This document shows positions 43,935-55,084 of a DNA stretch of 64,000 nt, in pieces. Below the pieces are notes generated by a model that saw only the letters and a program-made list of their open reading frames with translations, was not told the DNA's origin and searched no databases. Source of the DNA: Trichobilharzia regenti. Lineage: Eukaryota > Platyhelminthes > Trematoda > Strigeidida > Schistosomatidae. The position numbers and the translations under genes are program-made. The stretch spans positions 2,401,517-2,465,516 of the forward strand of contig OX235263.1 in assembly GCA_944472135.2 (NCBI GenBank), read 5' to 3'. The stretch's first letter is position 1. The number at the start of each line of letters is the position of its first letter.

Positions 43935-44612
43935 AAAAATGGTACGAGGCTATGTTAAACGTGTTCACAAATTGGCGCTTGTGTGTGCAAACTGGTTTAT
44001 GTATGAATAAGAGAAAGTAGTTTCATTTAAATTACGCAGTGATAGCGGCAAGATCTATTGCCACCACCAATCTTTACGCTTCCCACCTCCCTCTTTCTGG
44101 ACCTTACTGCTGGCTGGTTAAGGTTTAAGAGTGAATCGCCCGGGAGCAGAGCCAGAATCTTCCTCGTGCCATACGTTTATAGCTACTTAGGGATTTTATT
44201 AGACTTCTGGAAGAAGTGTGGCAATTTCGTCCTTATGAAAATAAATAAACGCAGTTTTGTGGAAAACTGTATCCTCTAAAAGATTCACTCAGTGCCGAAA
44301 TGACTGGATGAACAACCTGACTTTTCGAATCACAGCTCACTATATGTTGCATTGAATTATTTTCAGGAACTGCCTGAGGAATATTAGTCGGCGTAACTAT
44401 CATGAGATATTTACTGTCGTCACCTAACTAGAGAGTATTAGGCATAGAATGTGACACCATTGTAGCTAGCCTCTGGACACTTTGTACTTTTGTTTCACCA
44501 GTGCATAAAATAATGCAAAAAAGGAATTTCATTTCACCTAGTAACTAATGTTCTCATGAAAACAGAAATAAATATTCTTGTTACTTTGAAGTAAAACACA
44601 ATCAACATTAAC
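43935..44612. other. Intron sequence, nothing recognised
   Basis: Part of the 2.8-kb decarboxylase intron (41817-44616). No repeat family or exon recognised. Confidence 0.5.
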
Positions 44613-44616
44613 TAAC

Positions 44617-44718
44617 CTTCAGTCGGAAGCAGACAAGACCCAATACGACTTCAGCAATAATTTCAAAACGTTCATCACGTAGCATAAGTTCTTTAAAGTA
44701 ATGCGCTAACTCAATATG
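44617..44718 (-). CDS. Aromatic-L-amino-acid decarboxylase, penultimate exon
   Basis: The exon of 102 bp encodes HIELAHYFKELMLRDERFEI and IAEVVLGLVCFRLK, 34 residues. The family text is HV-LAH-FE-LV--D-RFEIV-EV-LGLVCFRLKG, so the match is close to complete. Acceptor CATTTCAG precedes it and donor GTTAGTTAATG follows it on the minus strand, both in phase 0. The segment forms the start of the C-terminal domain of the PLP enzyme. Confidence 0.93.
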
Positions 44719-44776
44719 CTGAAATGAAAGAAATTCATGATTAGGAAAATAAAAAGGAGGGGGGCTTATCACCTAC

Positions 44777-44875
44777 ATTACGAATATATGCTTGCAGTTT
44801 CTTTACGCCATATCTTCTCAGGGTGAACCAGATCTTCAGGGAGCGGAATCTTCTACCCAGTGGAATATGCATATG
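44777..44875 (-). CDS. Aromatic-L-amino-acid decarboxylase, exon with the PLGRRFR motif
   Basis: The 99-bp exon encodes [20 protein letters not shown] then [13 protein letters not shown], 33 residues. This is the family hallmark [28 protein letters not shown]. The glycine of PLGRR corresponds to Gly354 of mammalian DOPA decarboxylase, whereas histidine decarboxylases have serine there, which argues for an aromatic substrate. The usual WQ is MH here. Acceptor TTTCTTTGGCAG and donor GTAGGTGATAAG on the minus strand. The intron to the next exon is only 58 bp (44719-44776). Confidence 0.94.
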
Positions 44876-45189
44876 CTGCCAAAGAAAAACAATAAACGAC
44901 GAAAATAATGAATAAAATTATTCATAATTAAATAACATTTTCTCTGTGTATCAAGACAGACTGCGTCACGAATCAACATCATCTGAAAGATCAAAATCTT
45001 GACAGTTAATCCACTGTTCCTAAGTAACTGAGTAAGAGATAAAGTTTTACTAAGCAGGCTGATTTCAGCAAGTACTGAGTACTGGATCAAGAGGTGTCTG
45101 TCCTCCTATTTTCTAGGTAGAGAACAGCATCTTGTTTTAAACAGAATGTGTTACGCTTCTTTGGTAACGGAAACCAGTGTCCCTCGAAG

Positions 45190-45656
45190 CAATGAGCTCC
45201 CTCTTCTCTATCTTTGAGCATCACCTTCCGTATGCTTCCAAAACTAACTTCATAAGATATGCCGACGATTTAGCCATTTCTGTGCCGTAATAGTTTCTGC
45301 ATTCGACTGTTCTTATAAGATGAATAGATTCTTAAGCGAAGATAACAAGTGGTCTTACATTAATGGTCTTAAACTAAATCCACCTAAATATGATATTTCT
45401 AAACTTAGCTTCAGACGCGAGCAAGATTGGCGTGAAGGGCCGATTCAGTCGCATGATTCCTGTAATATTGACAGCTCTGTGATAAAAAAGTACATCAAAT
45501 ATGTCTTATCTCGATATCAATTTCTCTTCAAATCTTTATTGTTAGTCTCATATCCTGTCGATTTCTAAGAAGATGTTTCGTTTGTCTTATTACATAACGA
45601 TGTTGAGACTTCCTGCTAGCATAACTCAACCTCTCCTTTTACGATTTATTGGTTCA
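45190..45656 (+). pseudogene. CR1-like LINE relic, RT second half
   Basis: Plus-strand blocks: IRYADDLAISVP (45255; catalytic YADD kept), NRFLSEDNKWSYINGLKLNP (45320), then FRLSYYITMLRLPASITQPL (45574). They align with 27170-27560 of the intact copy. Frameshifts and stops break it, and at 45656 the coding text stops at an inserted PLE1 tail. Confidence 0.7.
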
Positions 45657-45679
45657 CCTTGTAACAACAGAAGACAAGG

Positions 45680-46090
45680 GCCAGACAACAGATCGTTTAT
45701 TAAAGAAATCAACACATATTTATATTCATGTTTATTCATGTTATTTCAAGTTTTTCTTAATCCCTGTTTACACTACCATATTTTCATACCCGAACTTAGT
45801 GTTTATTTTGTCATCTTACTATTTCTACATATTTAATCCCTGATTGCATAAACAGTTATTCATCACATTAGTTTTTATCCAAACATCCTGTCTATTTTGT
45901 TATTTCTACATTTCTAACCCCTAATTGCACAATGTCAGTCTTCTTAGTTATTATAATGCTACTTTGTTTGTTTTATCCATCCCCCTGTTTATTATGGCAT
46001 TCTAATTCCCAATTTTAATTTTTATTAATTTGACCCTTGACCGGATATTATTCTTGAACTTTCCCATCCATTTGACATATTTATAAATTT
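45680..46090 (+). mobile_element. PLE1 3' tail fragment inserted in the CR1
   Basis: The pyrimidine-rich text TTTATTCATGTTATTTCAAG to CTTTCCCATCCATTTGACAT matches the PLE1 tail at 17520-17870 nearly throughout. Neither nuclease codons nor the terminal block are present. Confidence 0.7.
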
Positions 46091-46299
46091 TCATATTATA
46101 GACTATTGTCAGCAGAAAAACACAGTCTTCTAATTGGTGCTTTCTTTCTGAAAGTGAATCTATCATCTCTTTGTGGCTGTTTTTTAAATGTCAGATCATC
46201 TATATGCTAACTGTATCCGCCTATGCAAAGTCTTTGTTCCTATTTTTCTCACGACCAATATTTGGGACATAAACATTGACGTAAATTACTGTCTACCAA

Positions 46300-46845
46300 T
46301 ATGGCTAGCAGCCAGCTCTCACGACAACATATCCTGGCTATCCTACTTCATTGTTCGCCATTATTTTTCCTTAGACTTGTCAAAAAAGGCTTTTCAAGTA
46401 TTGGTTTTTTAGGGATTTTCTTTGATTGTATGGATGATTTCATCATGAGCTGACGTCAGTTAGAGAACCACTGGAAAACCTGGGAGTAGTGAACAGCTGT
46501 TTCGTCCTAGTTTGGGACTCTTCATCAGTACGCACCCACAGGGGTTCGAACCCAGGACCTTCTGGTTACAAGTGGCTCAATGGTTCTCTAACTGATGTCA
46601 GCTCATGATGAAATCATCCACGCAATCAAAAAAACTTTGTCACAATACGTGGAACACTGAAGGCTGTAAGTAGGGTTAGTGTTGTACCTCTGACTTCACT
46701 AGCTAACACTATTGTCAATAGGCATTTCAATTCTTGCAATTGGATGGCTAGAGTTATGTTGTCTGATACCAAACATCCTCTTTATTCTCAACTTTCTCCT
46801 TTAATCTTTCCAGGTAAAACCAGGGGGGAAATTTTGTGATGATTT
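46300..46845 (+). pseudogene. CR1-like LINE relic, C-terminal part, split by a SINE-B foldback
   Basis: ILAILLHCSPLFFLDLSKKA (46330-46390) and, after the SINE, text matching VGLVLYL-type and ILFILNFLL-type C-terminal blocks (46660-46800) continue the CR1 of 45190. Confidence 0.55.
46424..46633. mobile_element. SINE-B foldback
   Basis: The left half is SINE-B in reverse orientation (GATGATTTCATCATGAGC, B box at 46537 in reverse complement). The right end (AACTGATGTCAGCTCATGAT, then GAAATCATCC) is the same 3' end in forward orientation. About 50 bp at each end are inverted copies, so the unit can fold on itself. Confidence 0.65.
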
Positions 46846-46849
46846 TTTG

Positions 46850-47080
46850 TCATACAGCATAATATCAAAAGCCAACTATACTACGTTTAGCACGGGTTTC
46901 GTGTGAAGAGAGAGAGTCAGATGTCATAAAAGAACTTATAAAATTTTCAAATCAGTTAGTGAACTGCCAAGTGTAATGAAATATTATAATTACTTCATGT
47001 ATTATCTACTTATACTTGATTATGTTTCAAACAACATTCTGTTTATGTTGTCTTCTTTATTAACATTATGTTTTTATTAT
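46850..47080. other. Intron sequence, nothing recognised
   Basis: AT-rich intronic DNA of the decarboxylase gene. Confidence 0.4.
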
Positions 47081-47081
47081 T

Positions 47082-47263
47082 TTTTTTATTATAGCTTGAA
47101 ACCACACCATATTTTCGGCACATGTATGACATTTTCAGCTTGTGGTATCGGTAGCCCAAATTTTGCCGGCCAACCATTGATATCAGGTGTGCGGCGACAG
47201 GGAATAGAACCCCGGACCATTTGCATGGTCGGCAAGAGTCCCAACCTCTGTGCCACCAACGTA
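47082..47263 (-). mobile_element. SINE-A2
   Basis: Minus-strand copy: head with TTGGTGGCACAGAGGTTGGG and B box GGTTCTATTCC, body TATCAATGGTTGGCCGGC, 3' end GGTTTCAAGCTATAATAA. Confidence 0.75.
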
Positions 47264-47269
47264 CTATTT

Positions 47270-47950
47270 TAAATTTTATGTGTGTAGAGATTGATAAAAA
47301 AAGGAGCTAAATTGTTGCAATTTGTATAGAAACGCTGAGAAACTCCTTTCTGCTTAATAATGATTGTTTAGAATAAAGTTATTATGTTGTAGTTATGACG
47401 AGAAGTGTGACCCACCAGGTTGAGTGTATGGACGTTGGACGGCTTTGGCAATATATAGCCAGTCGACAAAAATTAAAATTCATGAGCTGTTGGACTTCAC
47501 CTATGTCGAAAAAGCTATACAATTTCTCAATAGTTCCCTAAATGATTTCGCTTAGTGGTGAAACTCACTTTGTCCATTATGTGAATGGTAAAAATAAGCG
47601 GGATCTGAATATGTGACTTGATTATTGGATAAATTTGTCTGATCTAAGAGTTTTTCCATTCCTTTGCTTGTCATATGGTTCTTAAAGCTTTAAGGTTTGA
47701 AGTCCTGGTATCGGTAAAATCAGGCATTTTGGTAGCAATATAATTACGTATTCCGTTTCACACAGTAAAACAGTATTATTTACTGGCTGATATCATTTCG
47801 AAAACTTCATGACGTTTGTAATTCCCTTTCTTTCTTTCCATTTGGAATATTCTACCATCCTTACGATAAGGAAGAAAGAAAACTATAAAAATCATGTTTC
47901 TATCTTGTATAGTTACCGTGGGGAAATTTATCCAGTAAATAAGATTATTT
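47270..47950. other. Intron sequence, nothing recognised
   Basis: No repeat family or exon recognised. Confidence 0.4.
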
Positions 47951-47954
47951 CATC

Positions 47955-48673
47955 GTTTTGACAAACGGATTAAAACTGCTGGTAGTATTTGCTTTTACGG
48001 AATGGGATTGCTACCCCCACACGAAACCTTCTCTGTGTGTATATATATCAGTTCACCTGTTGCTGTGGAGCCAGGTACATTGGTCTCTTAACGCCCATCC
48101 ACTCAAAAAGAGTGAAAGAACACTAGCCAGCCTGGCTGTAGAAAGGAAGCAGTGGCCGTATAAGGAGTGAAATAATCTAACATCTCGTCACCACTGGTTA
48201 TTCCATCTCAAAGAAAGCCTCCTTCAAAGTAATCTACAAAGTGAAAAACAACCTGACAACAGACAAAACGTTTCCGTTTTCTTTGCATCGCAGAAGCCTT
48301 AGCCATTCAGTTGGAAGAACCAAAGTTATGCATACAAAAGAAAATTATTCAACCACTTCTACTATCATGGTAACAACTCCGTTGATTCGACTTAACTTTT
48401 GTTTGTTTGCTTGATTTGACTTTTGTTTCTATGCTTATTTTTCTACCTAATTAAAACCCTTGCATAATTCTGTATGTTATTTTGTCTCCATGTACGCCCT
48501 GAGCACAACTCTTTGATCAAAATATTCACGTTATTACGTAACTCTTCTTTAACAATCGTTTGCGACAACTCGTCGCATTTGTTACTACCCTCTTATATCA
48601 ACAACCAATTCATCTGAACTTACTAATTATATTTTCGTTTGACAAATTTAATGTACAAAGACATACAAAACAA

Positions 48674-48708
<35 letters not shown>
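47955..48708 (+). pseudogene. PLE1 relic, first part (interrupted by a CR1)
   Basis: CVYQFTCCCGARYIGLLTPI (about 48037), SKRVKEH, WL-KGSSGRIRSEII, SFKVIYKVKNNL and the C-terminal block in another frame near 48310. The tail reaches ACAACCATATATA at 48680, expanded to a (TA)n run, where the CR1 is inserted. The rest of the PLE1 tail resumes at 49712. Confidence 0.75.
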
Positions 48709-48709
<1 letters not shown>

Positions 48710-48712
<3 letters not shown>

Positions 48713-49705
48713 AAGATAATAGCTTTATTCCAAAGCAGTACTTGTGATACAGAATCGAATTCTCAGCATTTTACTACAGTATTGCATCCAGTTAGTACAT
48801 TAACAATAAAGAAAATTCTACATAGATTAAGGTTATCTCAGTTAGTTTTGACAACAACATATTAGCATGCTGGTAGCAAAGCCCAAATTAAACAGATTGT
48901 TAGGTGTTAGAAAAGTAGATACTACTAGCGTATTTACTGGCGTAAGCGATAGCAAAATGGTCGAGATATACAGAGTGTGAAAGAACGAACAAGAATGTAT
49001 TAAGTAGAGTTTTTAAGGAAGAGAGAAACAAAACAGCACATAACAAAAACAAAGACAAAAAAGGTAGAGACAAAGGAAAAGAGAGAAGACATTGTACCTA
49101 TAAATGATATGAGTTGGAAAGACGTGATCCAGTTGTTTTACTGACTATTTCATAAGTTAAAGGTTTCACGCCTAATGCTTTCTTTATCGCACAGAACACG
49201 AGCTAAGTAGGGTATGGTTGAGTTTTTGTACTTCCTAGTGCGAGCATATAGTTTTCTATATAAACTTATGGTTTTCCTTGAAGAGATACAAGGGGAGAGT
49301 TGTGAATGTAGAGGGTGTTGTGAGTTAGATAAAATGGATTTAGCCCATTTTTCACATGATTCCAAATGCCTGTCAACCAGAATATTAACAAGCTGGCTAG
49401 GTGGCACCCTGTAGCTTAATCTACTGACAACCTTTAACATCCTGCGTAATAAGGTATAGTCCTTCTTCAATAGCCATGTAAAAACTAAGGGGGAACAATA
49501 GAGAATAATAGGTAGAATACGGGAGTTAACGAGTTGTAGGAGTAAGGCTTGGGTTGGGTTATACCAGGATGTCTTAACTTCTTGATGTAGAAGGTAAGAC
49601 TGAATATTTTCTTCGAAATCATCAAGATATGAGACGACCAGGAAATATCAGAAGATAGAGTGACGCCTAGGTATTTAATTTCTGACTTGGTTTTTATGAT
49701 TTGTG
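48710..49705 (-). mobile_element. CR1-like LINE 3' end nested in PLE1
   Basis: The minus strand has MKKDYTLLRRMLKVVSRLSY, SQLVNILVDRHLESCEKWAK, LYARTRKYKNSTIPYLARVL and DKESIRRETFNL (49150-49470 open), then about 430 bp of 3' UTR ending GGAATAAAGC at 48737. It is nearly the same as 13262-14280 but truncated at a different 5' point. Confidence 0.85.
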
Positions 49706-49711
49706 GTTTTT

Positions 49712-49790
49712 TACTGATTGTGCAGCTATGAAAAGTAATTCGCTGTCGAAAAGAGACTCCTCGCTGAACTACTGGTCTTCTGTCTATTAA
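49712..49790 (+). mobile_element. PLE1 terminal block, continuation after the CR1
   Basis: GATTGTGCAGCTATG, TGTCGAAAAGAGACTCC and TCGCTGAACT are the last 75 bp of a PLE1, the expected continuation of 48680. Confidence 0.8.
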
Positions 49791-49799
49791 TGGTGATTT

Positions 49800-50300
49800 C
49801 TTAAGTGAGATTTTATTCCAGAGACTTTACAAGAGTATATAGAAAACGTTTTACGCAGCAAACTTTTGTTTGTTATTCTCTAGCCAACGAACAACTGGAA
49901 CTCAAACGAAGGCTAAGCTTGATAGTTTTGCAACACCTCTGTGCATTTATCAGTTCAACTGCACCTGCGCTGACAGTAATGTTGGGCGTACTACTAGACA
50001 GCTTAGCCAATGTGTTTGTGAACATCTCCCATTGTGGTTAAGCAAGGGACAAACAAAAACCCTCAGTAGCTTTATTCTGTTACTTTAAGTTGAGAGTAGT
50101 CATTTAGTGGAGAAAACAAAATCATTCAAGGTGAGATTTATCACATCCCACCTAGTCCTTCAAGAAGACTTCGTATTCGGCTACTTCACACAGTTAAGGA
50201 GATTGGCATTTGAACTATTATGCTTAAACTATGCATTCTAACGAAGTTCAAACTGCTATTATCCCCCACCCCTCAGTCCATTGAGACTCACAATGGACCC
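49800..50300 (+). pseudogene. PLE1b relic, GIY-YIG domain
   Basis: 49870-50088 reads LCIYQFNCTCADSNVGRTTR, QLSQCVCEHLPLWLSKGQTK, then a shift, HLVEKTKSFKV (50100) and RLLHTVKEIGI-type text (50190). The YIG tyrosine region is SNVG. Same subfamily as 1-470. Confidence 0.7.
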
Positions 50301-50590
50301 TCTTTCTCTCTTGTATCATCGCTTAATCTTATCCAATCTTCAATAAACCACTGCCTAATTGGATCATTTGTTTTTCTCAGCCTTTATTGACTACCGATCC
50401 TACCTAACCATTTGTTTATTGAATCATTCTGTTTTTCATTATTATTGTTATCACAGGTCGCTTCACTTTTTCATCTTTGTTACTGATAGAACCATTATTA
50501 TTAGTAGTAGTATAATGACTGACTGCACAATTTATATGAGCAGACGTAAAATCCCATTCACGATTTATCTGCGCTTCCAAACTTCTCTAG
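50300..50590. other. Probable PLE1b tail, not delimited
   Basis: Pyrimidine-rich text like other PLE1 tails, without a terminal block. A 93-codon frame here is not a gene in my view. Confidence 0.35.
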
Positions 50591-50639
50591 CGATTGCATT
50601 GATTTCCCGCGGTAGAGTCGCTAGCTTCACCTACCTTTA

Positions 50640-50800
50640 ACCTTCAGTTTTCATCCACGGTTAGAATCGTCTATAAAACTCGCCTAGCTCGCTAGTTTCC
50701 TAGCCGGTCCCGAGCCCGGATAAAGAGCGAAGTTCGGAGCGTGGTGCTAGCAACTCCACCCGCAAAACTTAACCAAATCGCTAAAGAAACTTCAAAGCAC
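50640..50800 (+). mobile_element. Isolated RTE 5'-region fragment
   Basis: GTGGTGCTAGCAACTCCACC and AAGAAACTTCAAAG, preceded by GGTCCCGAGCCCGG, resemble the 5' region of the RTE at 8930-8985 and the SINE-A1 body. GC content is higher than in the surroundings. No endonuclease follows. Confidence 0.5.
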
Positions 50801-51477
50801 AAATATATTAAAAATTCTAAAAATATAGGCGAAGTATTACAATGATAAAATTCTCTCGCACACTGATTTATTATATCACAGCTTTCTAGCTGTGATAAAA
50901 AAATTTCCTATACAGGATTTAAGTTGTCTACTGATTTAACTGTTTCATACACTTTTTTGTCCTAAACTTTAGAAACCATTTCTTTTTTTCATACAGAAAA
51001 CTCATTATGCCTGTCTGATGTATCGAATGTAAAATTTGGCTGAAATTCCAGAAAAACGACTGGAAATTTATCAGTTATTTCATCTGTGCCAAAAGGCTCC
51101 CTAAATTATCAACACTAAGAAGAAAGGAGTTTGTTCTATTTTAAAACAGTCATCTGTCTCCCTTTTTGGCCTAATAAAAATTTAGTTATTTTTAACATAA
51201 GGGGGACTGATTCTCTATCTGGACAAACAGATAGGATTAATACAGAATACAAGGACTCATTTCAGTTTATTGCCTCGATACTTCTTCTGAAAAGTGAACA
51301 CACATTAAAGTCGGCGGTCTGAATATATAGTTTTTTCTCAAAAACGTAATATTATAGTATACTGAGAATGATGTAAAGTGTTATAGCTTGGAAAGCTCTG
51401 ATAAATGTTTTCAGTGAGTTGTTGAAAACGCACTGGAAATGTCCACTAATTGTACTTAGTGCCAGTTATATTCTCTT
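50800..51477. other. Intron sequence, nothing recognised
   Basis: AT-rich decarboxylase intron DNA. Confidence 0.4.
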
Positions 51478-51484
51478 ATTCATT

Positions 51485-53023
51485 ATTATTGCAAAAGGTC
51501 TGGAAGGAGGGAAAAGTGCCTACTGACTGGAGGAAAGGTTACCTCGTGAAGTTACCAAATAAGGGCGACTTACGCCTCACTGTGCAAGAATTGGCGAGGA
51601 ATCATGCTCCTGTCGACGCCAAGTAAAATCCTGAGTCATATCATCCTAAGAGAATAGAGGATGCACTGGATACAGAACTCCGCCACCCACCGGAACAAGC
51701 TGGATTCAGGAAAGGCTAATCATGTGCTGACCAAATTGCAACTCTACGCATCATCACCACAGAACAAAGTATGGAATGGCAATCAAAACTCTACCTCAAC
51801 TTTACAGACTTTGAGAAGGCCTAAGACACACAGCGTTGACCACGATGTAATTTGGAAACTACTCGAGTACTACGCGTACTCCAAATATTCATCAACCTTA
51901 TTCAACAGCTGTACGACAACGGCACATGTCAAGTGATCCAAGACGGAAACCTCAGCAAGGCGTTTGGAGTAAACAAAGGAATCAGACAAGGGTGCACACT
52001 ATCACCCACGATGATATTCCTAATTGTAGTGGACTGGACTGGATTATGCGTCAGACAGTGAGTTGGAAACGAGAAGACAGGGATATCCTGGACCGACGTG
52101 AAGAATCTAGAAGACCTGGGTTTCGCGCGTGGATGATTTATGTTTGATGTCACACGAAAACGAAGACTTACAAGCGAAAACCGACAAACTGGTCGAAGAA
52201 GCAGCCGGCGAAGAGAGGACTCCAGGTGAACATAGACAAGACGGAGGTGATGAAAATAATCAACCAACCAGCCAACAACAACAACAGCAACATCCAACGT
52301 CAATCACCATCAACGGGAAGGATTTAAAAGAGGTTACTTCATTCACCTATCTGGCATTGAGCATTGTATCAACTACAGCCAGTCGGAACGGACGAGGATA
52401 TCAAATCGAGCGAGAATCGGGAAGACGAGAAACGCACACATTCATCAACCTGAAACCAATCTGGAAATCTCCGTCACTCAGCCAGCCAGCATCAACAAGA
52501 AAATTCAGTCGGATTTTCAATACAAATAACGTCAAGTCAGACAGTTCTTCTATACGGTTCAGAAACTCGGCGGGTGGGTCACAAATAATATTTCCAACAG
52601 CCTGTTGCAGACCTTTATCAGCCAGCAACAGTCTTCGCTGGCTCTATACTGAAGATCAGATGGCCGGGCCGGAAAGAATCACCAACTATGGGAAACTATG
52701 GGAACAAACAAATAAAACAAGAACCAATCACTAACCAACAAATATGCAGGGGAAAGTGGATTGAGATGGATTGAACAGTCGCGGCTGAGGAAGCCGCTGG
52801 ATGACATTGCGCGTCAAGCCCTCGAGTGGAACCCGAAGGGGAAGTGGCGAATGGGACGTCAGTGGAAGGGTGACATGGTGGAGATCGTGTGAAGAGGAGT
52901 TAATTTAGTTTGGACTTATATGGGTGCAGGTGAAAAGCACATCAGAAGACAGAAGCAAGTGGAGACGTGCATTTGAAGCCCTATGTTCCACTAGGAACCC
53001 AAGGGAACAATAATAATATAATA
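51485..53023 (+). mobile_element. RTE LINE, 5'-truncated (copy C)
   Basis: Blocks in order: KVWKEGKVPTDWRKGYLVKL, DALDTELRHPPEQAGFRKG, NFTDFEKA (motif A with the aspartate), IFINLIQQLYDNGTCQVIQ, IRQGCTLSPTMIFLIVVDW (motif B), a broken FADD region near 52125, LCLMSHENEDLQAKTDKLVE, then the same defective C-terminal part as copies A and B. The 201-codon frame 52129-52734 mixes frames. ATTCATT at 51478-51484 and 53024-53030 is a possible target duplication. Confidence 0.82.
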
Positions 53024-53030
53024 ATTCATT

Positions 53031-53330
53031 TAAAAATTGGGTATCGCCGACTTTGAGTAGTATGAGCACAAAGCAGACAATGTTTCTGTCTACAACAGTG
53101 TGTTTCAATAGTTGGTTTGTGAAGATTTGAAATGTTTTGAAGAGTTGATCACGGATTGATATCAGTTAAAATACGATCAGATTGAATCTTATGGTCGCTA
53201 GTGACTTGCTATAGGACGGAGTTTCCTGGAGTTCTAATGAGAAGTGAGGATCGATGTCCCACCAATGACATTCTTTGGTGGTCGCTCTGAATCACAAATT
53301 GGTAGAAGTTGGAATGCATGATCTGGCCAT
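53031..53330. other. Intron sequence, nothing recognised
   Basis: No element identified between the RTE and the SINE-B copy. Confidence 0.4.
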
Positions 53331-53332
53331 TG

Positions 53333-53510
53333 AATCGGGTCCCATTGGCTGAGTGGTCTACGAGCTTGCCCTGTAATCGGAAGTTAATCGGTTCGAACTT
53401 TGGTGGTGGGTGCGTACTGCTGGTGATTCCCAAACTAGGATGAAACAGCTGTCCAGTACTCCATGCTGGTTATCAGTGGTTCTGTGATTAATATCAGTCC
53501 GTGATCAACT
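53333..53510 (+). mobile_element. SINE-B
   Basis: A box TTGGCTGAGTGGTCTACGAG, B box CGGTTCGAACTTTGG, body GATGAAACAGCTGTCCAG and end TCAGTCCGTGATCAAC. The head is quite complete. Confidence 0.75.
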
Positions 53511-53514
53511 AATG

Positions 53515-53900
53515 AGGGTATACTTTTAGGCTGTACTTCAAGTGATCAGCTCTGAATAATCCCAAAATCTCTTTGACATATCAACGATACTAGTGACTTC
53601 TCAAAGAATAAAGTAGATGTCTGATATTAAATTGTGCACAGCAAGTATAGCCTCCAAAATGTTCACTAAGGAGAAACCAAAGCGACAGTCATTTAGCATA
53701 TAGTAACTCATAATCGAAAAATGTACTGGTTAATGCTAAGTCCTTAAAATGTTCTGATACAAGTGCATCCAATGTGGTTTTAGGATCATACGTTAATCAA
53801 CTAGTTGCAAATATCTGGTAACCAGTTCCATGTGTTTTAAAGGACTTACTCTTGTAGAATTAAAGGTATTCTACCTTTAAGAAAGAGTTGCCAACAATAC
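53515..53900. other. Intron sequence, nothing recognised
   Basis: No recognised element. Confidence 0.4.
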
Positions 53901-53904
53901 AGTC

Positions 53905-54075
53905 CTACAGGAGATCAGTCGTAAGCTTGAGTAGCACTGAGTGACGCGAGTTTGAATCTCAGAAGGGACATGAGTTCCTTCGAGGTTGCAGATACGCCTT
54001 GCTGACTGGTGAGTGCCAACTAGCATGAAACATAGGTCCAAGGCTTCCTGCCGATTGCCTCCAACCATCAAATCT
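53905..54075 (+). mobile_element. SINE-D
   Basis: GTTTGAATCTCAGAAGGGAC, GATACGCCTTGCTGACTGG and GATTGCCTCCAACCATC, in the same order as 12596-12790. Confidence 0.6.
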
Positions 54076-54219
54076 AACTATGCGTTCAATGTCTTTGTCA
54101 CTTGGTAGAGGAAGGACCGTTTAAATTATATACAGTCCTCTCGCCTTTCGCATACCGTGAGCAAACGGACAACTATTCACTAAATGAGATCAGCCAGTTT
54201 GATTTCATTTTATAGTTAG

Positions 54220-55010
54220 CGAGTGACGTAAGGCAAGTGGAGGATGCAGTTGGTGTTGTGGCAGAAATCCTAAAGAGGAAAACTTCTGATTCCCTAAAGA
54301 AGATCTTTCCTGCAGTAACGCTAAGAGTGCTATCCTCTAAACATCCACTGCTTCTGAGCAGTGTGAAGGGCGATCTCCCGAATATGACTACCCTGGGAAG
54401 CTAGATACACAGGTCGTTCTGTGTACGTCCTTCCAAAACCTTTCAGAAAACAGACAACATTAGTTCAGTAAGAGACACCATAAATGAACATCTTGTCGGC
54501 ATCAGTCAGAGCATCTCAACTGACTCATCCTTCAGAGTCATTCAAAAGGTCAAGGAAAACCTACCAAGAGCAGTGCGTATTTCCAACTTCTTTGTATTGA
54601 AGAAGTACTTGCCAAATGCTTTGGAAAGCTATCACTATGGGTCTAAATAGAACTAGTTCAACTTCTGCATCTACCATGAATCTAGTTCGCTTTGACCCTT
54701 CAGTTGTTGATTGTTTGGTCTTTCATTCCCTTCATTTTTCCATCTTTAGTAATAGATAAGAAGCCGTTATTTCTATTTGTTTTTATGCACAATACCTTCA
54801 CATCTGCTCTCTTTAGAAACTATGTTACATATTCTAGTCCTGTATAACTTGGTTCTAAGCCATCTGGTAATCTATATTTGCAATTTTGTACTATCATATC
54901 GAGTTCAAAGTGATTATCTCCTTCAATGTTCTTCGTGATTATATGGAGTTGAAATAAGAATTTTATCTATGTAAACCTGTGTATACAAATAAGGCTGTAA
55001 AGCTTTCGAG
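54220..55010 (+). pseudogene. PLE1 relic, GIY-YIG region and tail
   Basis: SDSLKKIFPAVTLRVLSSKH (54280) precedes the nuclease. The cysteine/YIG segment is partly deleted, then HKNEHL-region, INEHLVGISQSISTDSSFRV and IQKVKENLPRAVRI (54530-54580). A tail with a weak terminal block (GAAATCGCTGAAAAG at 55012) follows. Confidence 0.65.
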
Positions 55011-55084
55011 GATGAAATCGCTGAAAAGATATCTGTATGCTCAACTTCTTGTTCTTTTCTCTCTAATCACAAATAGTCAGGAAC

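Noticed and set aside
49870..50088. Intact GIY-YIG nuclease gene
   Set aside because: The frame ends before the C-terminal glutamate block, and the YIG segment is altered. It is a PLE1b relic.
52129..52734. 201-codon open frame, candidate gene
   Set aside because: Same RTE C-terminal region as 40429-41270, read through shared frameshifts.
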